A stretch of DNA of 6,133 nucleotides. Source: Actinomycetes bacterium (GTDB taxonomy: Bacteria; Actinomycetota; Coriobacteriia; Coriobacteriales; Coriobacteriaceae). A model generated the notes under the pieces. It was not told the DNA's origin. It saw only the letters and a list, made by a program, of their open reading frames with translations, and did no database searches. Made by a program: the position numbers and the translations under genes. Shown here in pieces: positions 1 to 6,073 of the stretch. Location: the NCBI GenBank assembly GCA_023441725.1, contig JAEZNV010000172.1, positions 1 through 6,133 on the forward strand, written 5' to 3'. Position 1 is the first letter of the stretch, and each line of letters opens with the position of its first letter.

Positions 1-2
1 TT

Positions 3-758
3 CTTGAGCTGCTCGACCAGAACGCCGATCCGCAGTTTATCTTCGACGTGACCATGCAGAACCACTCGGGCTACGATACGGGCCTGCTGCCGGTCGACAA
101 GCAGATGCACCTGAATATCGACACGACCGATTTGGACGCCAAGACCGTCGAGGACGGCACGCTCTCCGATGTCGACGAGTATGTCTCGTGCATCGAGCAG
201 TCCGACCAGGCGCTGCGCTACTTCCTCAACGCCCTGAGCAAGCTCGACCGTAAGGTGGTCGTGGTGTTCTGGGGCGACCACCAGCCGTTCTTCCCGTCCA
301 AGTTCAACGACAAGTGGTTTACCGGCGAGGACGATGCCACGCATCAGGAGCGCCTGTGGCAGACCGACTACATCATCTGGGCTAACTACGACGTTGCCGG
401 CTGCGACCAGACGAGCGAGGTCGACGACCTGTCCACCAACTACCTGTCCACCCAGCTGATGCAGCTGATCGGCGCACCGCTGACCGACTACCAGAAAGCG
501 CACATGACGCTGCGTAAGTCGCTGCCCGCCATCAACTCGGTGGGCTACGAGGACGCCAGCCTGCGCTGGGCGCTCTCCTCCAACGTCACCGGTGACGACG
601 CCGCAGCGGCAGCCGCCACCAAGGCGCGCGAGGATTACGCCAAGATGCAATACTACGAGATGTTCCGCGACGGCAAGAGCGTGTACACCGAGCACTTCCA
701 GACCGAGGCCAACGAGACCGACCCCAACCTGGCGCCGGGCACGACCAAGATCAAGTAG
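3..758 (+). CDS. LTA synthase family phosphoglycerol transferase (sulfatase fold), C-terminal part, 5' end outside window
   Basis: About 251 residues of the catalytic domain are visible; the start and the expected N-terminal membrane helices lie left of the window. The frame is open from base 3. A GTG at 48 falls inside the conserved FIFDVTMQNHSGY motif, so it is not the start. Family motifs seen are TMQNHSGY near the left edge, VVVFWGDHQP with the metal-binding Asp and His encoded at 276-281, and the WQTDYIIWANYD block near 357-395. These match the LtaS/MdoB branch of the alkaline phosphatase/sulfatase superfamily. Known members use a metal ion to move glycerol phosphate from phosphatidylglycerol to a polymer or glycan outside the membrane. 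The acceptor here (lipoteichoic acid or another wall glycan) cannot be told from sequence. The tail after about 590 is Ala-rich and then hydrophilic, and the frame ends at TAG 756-758. A hairpin terminator follows 83 bp later, so this is probably the last gene of its transcript. Confidence 0.92.
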   Translation, partial: LELLDQNADPQFIFDVTMQNHSGYDTGLLPVDKQMHLNIDTTDLDAKTVEDGTLSDVDEYVSCIEQSDQALRYFLNALSKLDRKVVVVFWGDHQPFFPSKFNDKWFTGEDDATHQERLWQTDYIIWANYDVAGCDQTSEVDDLSTNYLSTQLMQLIGAPLTDYQKAHMTLRKSLPAINSVGYEDASLRWALSSNVTGDDAAAAAATKAREDYAKMQYYEMFRDGKSVYTEHFQTEANETDPNLAPGTTKIK

Positions 759-816
759 CTGCTAGCTGCTGAGCCACAACTGAAACGTCTGTCCAGGCGG
801 AGGCATATAAGGTTCC

Positions 817-877
817 CTGCTCGGACAGTCCTGCGCAAGACGAAGGCCACATTAAGTGGCCTTCTTTGTTTGCGGAA
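817..877 (+). repeat. Left copy of a ~61 bp inverted flanking repeat
   Basis: This stretch matches the reverse complement of 6074-6133. The core 826-868 is identical over 43 bases to the complement of 6083-6125. Outside the core, CTGCTC at 817-822 and TGCGGAA at 871-877 also match, with a one-base indel plus a substitution at 823-825 and two mismatches at 869-870. The repeat contains the terminator hairpin at 842-864 but extends about 16 identical bases upstream of it, so it is more than a shared hairpin. It ends inside the first GGAAA motif of the left array. Whether it is a mobile boundary, an inversion site or a dispersed terminator family is undecided. Confidence 0.85.
842..871 (+). terminator. 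Rho-independent terminator after the phosphoglycerol transferase gene
   Basis: A perfect 9-bp stem, GAAGGCCAC (842-850) with GTGGCCTTC (856-864), encloses the 5-base loop ATTAA and is followed by TTTGTTT. It lies 83 bp after the stop codon at 758. The T-run is interrupted by one G, so efficiency may be moderate. The same hairpin recurs inverted at 6087-6109. Confidence 0.75.
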
Positions 878-1226
878 AGTGTGTCCCGGAATTCTTGTCT
901 GGAATGGGATGCAGTTTCCGCTTGGGACCCGATTGGGAAAGTGTGTCCCACTATTCAGCTGGATTCCGGGATGTATTTTCCGGTTGAGGCTCGTTGGGAA
1001 AGTGCGTCCCACTTTGGGGGCTGATTCTGGGACGTGGTTTCCGGTTGGCTCTCATTGGGAAAGTTCATCCCATTTCTCGGCCTAATTATGGGACGCAGTT
1101 TCCCGTTGAGGACCCTTTGGGAAAGTGCGTCCCGGTCTGGGCGCTCAAACTGGGATGGATTTTCCGGATGAGGGCTTGACGGAAAATGTGTCCCGTTCCG
1201 GGCGCTAATTGTGGGATGCAGTTTCC
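873..1226. repeat. Left array: six 61-62 bp units, each a pair of inverted GGAAA-N5-TCCC motifs
   Basis: This fills most of the gene-free stretch 759-1314. Each unit holds a 16-base arm of the form (G/C)GGAAANNNNNTCCC(A/G), about 16 bases of loop, and the inverted arm (T/C)GGGANNNNNTTTCC. Unit starts are near 873, 935, 996, 1057, 1119 and 1180. The spacers after each unit (like GGTTGAGGCTCGTT) and the loops (like CTTTGGGGGCTGATT) are also alike, so the array has a direction, and it is the same as in the right array. The flanks GGAAA and TCCC are nearly invariant while the five central bases vary. Short open frames here are by-products of the repeats. The stretch 759-816, between the upstream stop codon and the repeats, shows nothing I recognise. 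Confidence 0.9.
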
Positions 1227-1250
1227 TCTTGCGGAGTCTCCACTCAACAG

Positions 1251-1287
1251 AAAACCCGGGTGGCCTGTTTTTGGCTACCCGGGTTTT
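1251..1287 (-). terminator. Strong, probably bidirectional terminator 3' of the surface-protein gene
   Basis: Arms 1251-1265 (AAAACCCGGGTGGCC) and 1273-1287 (GGCTACCCGGGTTTT) pair over 15 positions around a 7-base loop, TGTTTTT. On the plus strand the only non-Watson-Crick pair is one G-U; on the minus strand the same position is an A-C mismatch. Flanking A- and T-runs give U-rich tails in both directions. It lies 28 bp beyond the TAG of the minus-strand gene (1315-1317), which it most likely terminates. It could also stop plus-strand transcripts that read through the left repeat array. Confidence 0.85.
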
Positions 1288-1314
1288 TGGGTTGTCGATA
1301 TGTTCGACTGGCTA

Positions 1315-4300
1315 CTAGTGGGTCTTGCGGCGCTTGATCAGCATGATGAGGGCTATCACTACGAGCGTTGCTCCCGCTGCTGCTGCGGTGGCGACTAGGG
1401 CGAATGTTTGGTCGCCGGTGTTTGCGAGGTTCTTCGCTGTGGTCGTAGTCTTGACCTTGGTGTCGGTCTTAGCTCCGTTGTCGGACTTGGGCTTGTCCGG
1501 GTTCGTCGGGGTCTCAGGAGTCTCGGGGTCCTTTGAGCCTTCGGAATCGGTTGGGCCGGCGGTGTTTACCAGCGTATGGTCCAGGAACTTCTTGGCGCCC
1601 GCACTTGCCTGTGAGAACAGGCGGCGCGTGCGGATCGGGGTGGCGTTCACCGTTGTGGGCGCCGTCTCCTCGGCCTCGATATTCACGAGCGTCGTGCCGG
1701 TGTCGAGGCCCACGTCGTTGTATCCCACGTGGCAGTAATACTGCGCACCGTCATCGTCTGCGGTCAGGTCAATCTCGAGCTTTGAGGCCGTTCCAGCCGC
1801 GAGGTTGCCATCGGCACCCACGAGCTTAAACTCTGTCTCGCCGCGGCCCTTGCGGTACCACATATAGGTCGGTGCCAGCCCTGTTTCGCTATCGTCGGCA
1901 CCGAGTTGCTTCACATGGCCAATCGCCGAGAGCGTCAGGCGGCTTCCCGCCGTGCGCTCAACCGAAGAGCCGTATCCAAGATCCGACCCCTCCGCAGCAT
2001 CCGCCGCAGGTCCGCTCACGGTCATCGTCATGCCATCGGGCATGGTCTTGACCGTGATGATTGCCGAGCGAATACCTGTTTCGGTCGTGGATCCATTCTT
2101 AACGGCGGCGATGGCGAATCGATACTCCGTATTGGGCTGCAGCCCATCCCACTTGAGCGAGGTCTTCGTGTTGTCGGCAATCTTCCAGCTATTGACGACC
2201 GCATCCGCCGCATTGCTCTGCAGCATGCCCACGCCGTAGCTAAAGCCACTCTTGTTTGCGAGTACATCGTCCCAGCTAAACGTAACGCTGGTCGAATCGA
2301 CGGCGTTTGCCGTAAAGCCCGTCACGGCCGGCGCGTCGGGCATCTCGACGTCCTTAACGTCATAGCCCACGATCCAGAACTGGTCGGTGTCCTTGGTGCC
2401 GAGCTTGTCGCCCGAGTCTGCCTCGAACTTGTCGACATCCACCGCGTTGACACCCAGACGCCACACAAAACCGTACTTGCCCTGCGCGGCCTCGGGCAGG
2501 TTGTCGACGGTGCCGCCGTATTCGGTCGATTCACTCGAGGAGTTACCCGTAGTAAAGCCGGCGTTGGCACCAAAGCACAGGCCGCCAAACAACTCGTGCT
2601 TTGCGAGCTTCGCGCCCATGACAACGCTGCCGTTCAGCGTCAAGCCGAGCTCGAGCTCCTGCTCCTTGCCCTCCTCGACTTCGATGGTCTGCTCAATGCT
2701 CGCCCCCGACTGCGCGGCGGCGCCGTTAAACCCATCGTGCGTGTAGGCGCGCGTTACGCCAGGCTTGCCCAGGCCAAAGGAATCCCCAACGGGAGTCTCG
2801 CCGTTGAGCGTCGTTTGATAGGTTCCGGGTTCTCCCGACTGGTTGGTCAAAAAGTAGCTGAGCGGCGTCATATTGTGCTGTTTGGCAATGCGGTCATAGG
2901 CCTCGACATTAACGACCGAGGTCTGCGCGCCGAGCGACACGGGCGCCGCCATCACGCCCTTGCCACCAGTTTCCTCATTTTCGATCTCATACTCGTAATA
3001 GACCATCGGAATCGTGTAGACCACGGCCTTGTCACCCTCGCCGGCATGTGACTCATAGCTTACGCTTGCGCTGACCGTGCGCTCGCTCCGGTAGTCATAG
3101 CATCCCTCGGCGGCAAAATCGACTGAAGCATTCATCGCGACCAGGGGCGGACCGGTCTGCACCTCGACGGCAACGCCCAACTCGGCGCCAATGGTATAGC
3201 CCTGGGATGTCCCCGTGCCCTTTTCCTCTCCGTATGACGTGCCGCCCAACACCAGATAGCCGTATGCCTGCTCCAAATCCTCAACATAGGGCGCATCCTG
3301 CAGCACGGCAAGCGCGCGCGGGTTGGTATAGACCTTGTAGCGGTCCTTGTACGTGATCTTGACGCTGTCGTTGTCGACATCGGGCAGCGCGAGCGAGATA
3401 AATGTGCCGTAGGTAGTGCCGCGACGGTTGCTCTCGCTAATCACCTGCTCCTCGCCGCGGCGCACCTTTCCGTTCTCGTCGAGCGAAAAATGCGAGGCGG
3501 TCATCCAATAGTAGTCATCGTTCTTGCGCAGGTCCTCGTCGCGGTGCTTGCCCACCACAGCGATAAAGCTCTCGTTATAGCGGTCCGAACCCGAGACGCT
3601 GCCCGCCTTGACGTCGCTGATCCACACCTGCTCTATACCCTTGTGGTCATGCTTGTTGCTGCTGTTGTATTGCTGACCGCTCATGCTCATGGTTCCGACC
3701 ATGGACCCCAAGCCCTGAGCCCCGCTCTGTGCCGTGTTGCAGGCAAAGTCGCGGAACACATCGCCGCCCACGAGCACCTCGTCGACCGCCAGCTGCTCGG
3801 ACAGGCCGTCAAGGTTGGCAGTGGCAAGGGCAATAGGCGCCAAGGTGCACGGATAGCGCTTATCCTGAGCGCTATCCTTCCATGCGCTGTTGGGCACATG
3901 CATCAGCCCATAGGAGGCGAGGAGCCCGTCTCTGTATTCCTTGCAATCGGAAAGCTTGAACTCGCCAGACTCCGAGTCAAAATACGCGTAGCGGTACAGC
4001 GCGCCGTACAGCCCCTTGCTGCCGTCAGAAGCGCCGTAATCAAAAGCGCTGCGTTGCCAGTCATAGCCCGCAAGAATAAGGCCCGTGACGGTTTCACCCG
4101 TCTTCTTTCCTTCTTCATCGTAGGCGGCAAACGTGCCGAACGTCGCATTCGCAGCGACCATGGTCTTGCCGTTCGCGGAGAGGGAGATTGCGCCCGCGTC
4201 GCCCAGAGCATCGACATGGACGAGCGCACCCTTGGATGCATCCCACGAAAACAGCTCGCAATGCGTCGACTTATCAATATTCTTCTTGCCGTAGGGTGCC

Positions 4301-5190
4301 GAGACCACGATGGCGAGGTCATCGCAAAAATCGCGATCGAGGTCGCCGGCCGCTAGCGAAACGACAGGAGCTGACTGAAGCTGCGTCCAGGAGTCGTTCC
4401 CGCCCTTGTTGTGCGTGGTGTAGTCCGCGGCGTTACCGGCATCGATCTTGACGACGCTTTGCTTCCAGTTGCCGCCCTCCAAGTCATACATGTCGACCAC
4501 AGCCTTGCGCACGCCGTTCTCGTCGACATAGCAGCCCGCGTAGACAAAAAGCTCGTCGACGCCGTCGCCATCGACATCGCCCGCCTCGACATCAAAGACG
4601 GCGTCGTGCTCTTGCAGGTAACCGGCATCCAGGTACTTAAAACGGCCTTCGTACATCATATTAGTGTTGACCGTCACCGGCAGGTGTGTGTCGAGAGTGC
4701 GCGTACGCCCGTTGCTAAACGAGTAGAGGACCAGCTCAACCTTTCCGGCGTATGACTTGCCGTCAATCGTCGTGGAGGAACTGTCGCCGTAGGCACGGAG
4801 CTCGGCAACGCGGCTCTTTTTGCCCGTGCTGGCGTCGCTGCAGAACTCAACACTCGTGGCGTGAATGCCCGAGAAACCGTTGTTGTCGTTGGCGAGTACT
4901 GTTGAGGACTCATTGTTGCTTAGGTACGACCAGGTGCCGCCACCGTAGTCGCTATGCTTGTAGAGATCGCTGTTCGTATCGAAGTTGTTGACGTTTTGCC
5001 AGAACTTTGCGGCGCCCCACACACTTCCATAGCCATCGAAGAGTTTGCTGCTGCCGCCAATGTCACCGCGCTCGACGTTCTCGAGCTTGTCGCGCAGAGT
5101 GTAGCGATTGCCATGGCTACCGTTAGCTGCCATATAGACCTCGCTGCGCGTGGCAAACGTCGTGGGGGGTATCAGTGGAATAGGGGCCAA
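1315..5190 (-). CDS. Large LAXTG-anchored surface protein, main body; out of frame with its own signal peptide
   Basis: The frame is open for 1291 codons from a TTG at 5190 to TAG 1315-1317, but the TTG has no convincing ribosome site and the frame carries no signal peptide. The real start is probably 5404, joined through a frameshift at 5164-5169 (numbers here count from 5190). Residues about 110-660 contain FG-GAP/VCBS-like Asp-rich blades: AGDVDGDGVDE (203-213), AGDLDRDFCDD (281-291), a weak one near 455-475, and LPDVDNDSV (602-610). These suggest a Ca-binding beta-propeller. Residues 660-945 are beta-rich and unrecognised. An FN3 domain lies at about 951-1048 and an Ig-like domain at about 1052-1172, with Trp1111 and DDDGAQYYC but no first cysteine. 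Then come a Thr/Pro/Lys-rich stalk, LANTG (1255-1259), a hydrophobic helix (about 1262-1283) and the tail KRRKTH, a sortase sorting signal. An adhesin or glycan/host-binding role is inferred; the ligand is unknown. Confidence 0.85.
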   Translation of the reverse strand: MAPIPLIPPTTFATRSEVYMAANGSHGNRYTLRDKLENVERGDIGGSSKLFDGYGSVWGAAKFWQNVNNFDTNSDLYKHSDYGGGTWSYLSNNESSTVLANDNNGFSGIHATSVEFCSDASTGKKSRVAELRAYGDSSSTTIDGKSYAGKVELVLYSFSNGRTRTLDTHLPVTVNTNMMYEGRFKYLDAGYLQEHDAVFDVEAGDVDGDGVDELFVYAGCYVDENGVRKAVVDMYDLEGGNWKQSVVKIDAGNAADYTTHNKGGNDSWTQLQSAPVVSLAAGDLDRDFCDDLAIVVSAPYGKKNIDKSTHCELFSWDASKGALVHVDALGDAGAISLSANGKTMVAANATFGTFAAYDEEGKKTGETVTGLILAGYDWQRSAFDYGASDGSKGLYGALYRYAYFDSESGEFKLSDCKEYRDGLLASYGLMHVPNSAWKDSAQDKRYPCTLAPIALATANLDGLSEQLAVDEVLVGGDVFRDFACNTAQSGAQGLGSMVGTMSMSGQQYNSSNKHDHKGIEQVWISDVKAGSVSGSDRYNESFIAVVGKHRDEDLRKNDDYYWMTASHFSLDENGKVRRGEEQVISESNRRGTTYGTFISLALPDVDNDSVKITYKDRYKVYTNPRALAVLQDAPYVEDLEQAYGYLVLGGTSYGEEKGTGTSQGYTIGAELGVAVEVQTGPPLVAMNASVDFAAEGCYDYRSERTVSASVSYESHAGEGDKAVVYTIPMVYYEYEIENEETGGKGVMAAPVSLGAQTSVVNVEAYDRIAKQHNMTPLSYFLTNQSGEPGTYQTTLNGETPVGDSFGLGKPGVTRAYTHDGFNGAAAQSGASIEQTIEVEEGKEQELELGLTLNGSVVMGAKLAKHELFGGLCFGANAGFTTGNSSSESTEYGGTVDNLPEAAQGKYGFVWRLGVNAVDVDKFEADSGDKLGTKDTDQFWIVGYDVKDVEMPDAPAVTGFTANAVDSTSVTFSWDDVLANKSGFSYGVGMLQSNAADAVVNSWKIADNTKTSLKWDGLQPNTEYRFAIAAVKNGSTTETGIRSAIITVKTMPDGMTMTVSGPAADAAEGSDLGYGSSVERTAGSRLTLSAIGHVKQLGADDSETGLAPTYMWYRKGRGETEFKLVGADGNLAAGTASKLEIDLTADDDGAQYYCHVGYNDVGLDTGTTLVNIEAEETAPTTVNATPIRTRRLFSQASAGAKKFLDHTLVNTAGPTDSEGSKDPETPETPTNPDKPKSDNGAKTDTKVKTTTTAKNLANTGDQTFALVATAAAAGATLVVIALIMLIKRRKTH

Positions 5191-5404
5191 CGGTATCGAC
5201 CGGAATGTCCTCGCTCGTGCCCAGACCCAGGGCTTGATAATCCTGCTCGGTCATATCGGTGATTGCGGGCGCGTCTGCCGCCTGGGCAACCTGGGGCGTG
5301 GCCGTGAAGCAGGCGACGCTCGTGGCGATCAACGCAGCAAGCGCCGCCGTCCCAACAAGCGGGATTTTCGACAGCCTACGGATACGGGGGTGTGGAACGT
5401 ACAT
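5123..5404 (-). CDS. N-terminal signal-peptide portion of the surface protein, cut short by frameshift
   Basis: As written, this frame gives 93 residues from ATG 5402-5404 to TAA 5123-5125. I chose this start because AAGCGAGG lies 6 bases upstream; an in-frame ATG at 5438-5440 adds 12 residues but has no ribosome site. Residues 7-13 are basic (RIRRLSK), 14-33 form a hydrophobic core, and AQA at 40-42 before ADAP is a good signal peptidase I site. The mature start, with acidic TEQDYQALGLG, looks like a normal exported N-terminus. After the C-run the frame continues only about 16 residues. Dropping one C of that run fuses this piece directly to the large downstream frame, giving 1362 residues. 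A small secreted peptide in its own right is possible but less likely, because the downstream part carries a sorting signal that needs export. Confidence 0.8.
   Translation of the reverse strand: MYVPHPRIRRLSKIPLVGTAALAALIATSVACFTATPQVAQAADAPAITDMTEQDYQALGLGTSEDIPVDTVGPYSTDTPHDVCHAQRGLYGS
5164..5169 (-). other. C6 homopolymer (G6 on plus strand) at the frame switch
   Basis: The coding strand reads GATACCCCCCACGACG. With six C, the signal-peptide frame reads Asp-Thr-Pro-His-Asp and stops 13 codons later. With five C (or eight) it reads Asp-Thr-Pro followed by Thr-Thr-Phe-Ala, entering the frame that stays open to 1315. The run lies about 78 codons after the start, just past the signal peptide. 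It is the only obvious place to switch frames within the overlap 5190-5123. It could be a slippage-prone phase-variation tract, a CCC-C type +1 ribosomal frameshift site, a fixed mutation or a sequence error. Confidence 0.8.
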
Positions 5405-5410
5405 GAGGGA

Positions 5411-5418
5411 CCTCGCTT
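5411..5418 (-). promoter_or_regulatory. Ribosome binding site deciding the ATG at 5404
   Basis: The coding strand reads AAGCGAGG, then 6 bases, then ATG. No comparable purine-rich site precedes the ATG at 5440 or the TTG at 5190, so this site fixes the start of the signal-peptide frame. A near copy, AGCGAGG, occurs at 5139-5145, 5 bases before an ATG at 5131-5133 in the downstream frame. Confidence 0.65.
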
Positions 5419-5433
5419 TATTCGAGTGGAGTG

Positions 5434-5513
5434 GACTCATTTTTGCAAATGATACATCCGATGCCCGATATCACGTGTCTCATTTTCGCCAACGGCGTGT
5501 CTCATTTTTGAGA
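5434..5513 (-). repeat. Direct repeats upstream of the surface-protein gene, possible operator or old IS end
   Basis: On the plus strand, CGTGTCTCATTTT occurs exactly at 5474-5486 and 5496-5508, 22 bp apart. A third, partial copy, GACTCATTTTTG, lies at 5434-5445, 43 bp from the middle copy, so the copies sit on a ~21.5 bp (two helical turns) spacing. The outermost copy extends into the small palindrome TCTCA-TTTT-TGAGA (5500-5513). Repeats phased this way upstream of a start codon fit a regulator binding region. Closely spaced terminal repeats of an IS21-like element remnant are another reading; no transposase is present in the window. Confidence 0.5.
5449..5477 (-). promoter_or_regulatory. 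Weak candidate promoter for the surface-protein gene
   Basis: On the minus strand, TATCAT (5449-5454) is a possible -10 box, which would start transcription about 35-40 bases before the ATG at 5404. The hexamer 17 bp upstream (5472-5477, CACGTG) is a poor -35 match and overlaps one of the CGTGTCTCATTTT repeats. That arrangement would suit an activator-dependent promoter. The call rests on one hexamer and its position only. Confidence 0.22.
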
Positions 5514-5526
5514 ATCCGAGATGCCG

Positions 5527-5976
5527 CGGAAATCTTATCCCAGCTCAAAGGCCATTTCTGGGATGTATTTTCCGTCGAGTGCCTCATCGGGAAACTGCAT
5601 CCCATTTCAAGCGTCGATTCTGGGACGCACTTTCCCCTTAGACCCTCAACCGGAAACCGCATCCCACTTTGAGCGCAAATTCCGGGATGCATTTTCCGCT
5701 TGAGCCTCATTGGGAAACGGCGTCCCACTTTGAGGGCTGATTGTGGGATGCATTTTTCCGGTTTTGCTCTCATTGGGAAAATGCATCCCGTTTCTTGACC
5801 GAATAATGGGACGCAATTTCCCGTTGGAGCGCCTTTGGGAAAGTGTGTCCCACTTCGACCGCCCAGAGTGGGATGCACTTTCCGCAAAGCACCTCAACGG
5901 GAAACTACGTCCCATTCCAAAGGCAAATTCCGGGACGCATTTTTCGAAAGCCTGCCCATCCGGAAAGCCCGTCCCA
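5527..5976. repeat. Right array: seven full and one half unit of the GGAAA-N5-TCCC repeat
   Basis: This is the same repeat as at 873-1226 and in the same orientation, on the other side of the surface-protein gene. The GGAAA of successive units begins near 5528, 5590, 5652, 5713, 5776, 5838, 5900 and 5962, giving steps of 61-63 bp. The seventh unit's second arm is degenerate (TTTTTCG in place of TTTCC), and the eighth keeps only its first arm (5961-5976). Unit 1 is also divergent (central TCTTA). With the left array this makes 27 motif copies in alternating orientation, roughly 31 bp apart. It occupies most of the gene-free stretch 5405-6133; no coding potential is credible here. Confidence 0.9.
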
Positions 5977-6073
5977 CTTTGGACGCATCCGGGCACGGAA
6001 CCATCGACCTATCAGGCCCCCCATCAATAAAGAGGCGTCCTCCCGGACGGCGGGGCACGAAGTTCATCGCGAG
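5977..6073. other. Non-repeat gap between right array and right flanking repeat
   Basis: These 97 bases interrupt the expected second arm of the last repeat unit. The only structure seen is a short hairpin, CGTCC-TCCC-GGACG (6036-6049), with no T-run. A minus-strand frame crosses here but continues into repeat sequence and has no ribosome site. I see no gene. Confidence 0.5.

Noticed and set aside
873..1226. CRISPR array
   Set aside because: Spacers are themselves similar between units, the repeat is interrupted by variable bases, units alternate as inverted pairs, and no cas gene is seen.
1906..3051. 381-codon plus-strand open frame
   Set aside because: Antisense to the surface-protein gene; Arg/Ala/His-rich composition typical of a shadow frame in high-GC DNA, with no recognisable domain or ribosome site.
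3490..4356. 288-codon plus-strand open frame with hydrophobic start
   Set aside because: Antisense to the FG-GAP region of the surface protein; the hydrophobic stretch mirrors Asp/Asn codons on the other strand and no family is recognised.
5405..5440. Upstream ATG at 5440 as start of the surface protein
   Set aside because: No ribosome site precedes it; it lies at the likely transcription start and adds a polar extension before the signal peptide. The ATG at 5404 has AAGCGAGG at good spacing.
5480..5887. 135-codon minus-strand frame with repeated GKCVP/GCIFP-like peptides
   Set aside because: Its periodicity comes from the ~62 bp DNA repeat; the same peptides appear in several frames and both strands of both arrays, so it is not a repeat protein.
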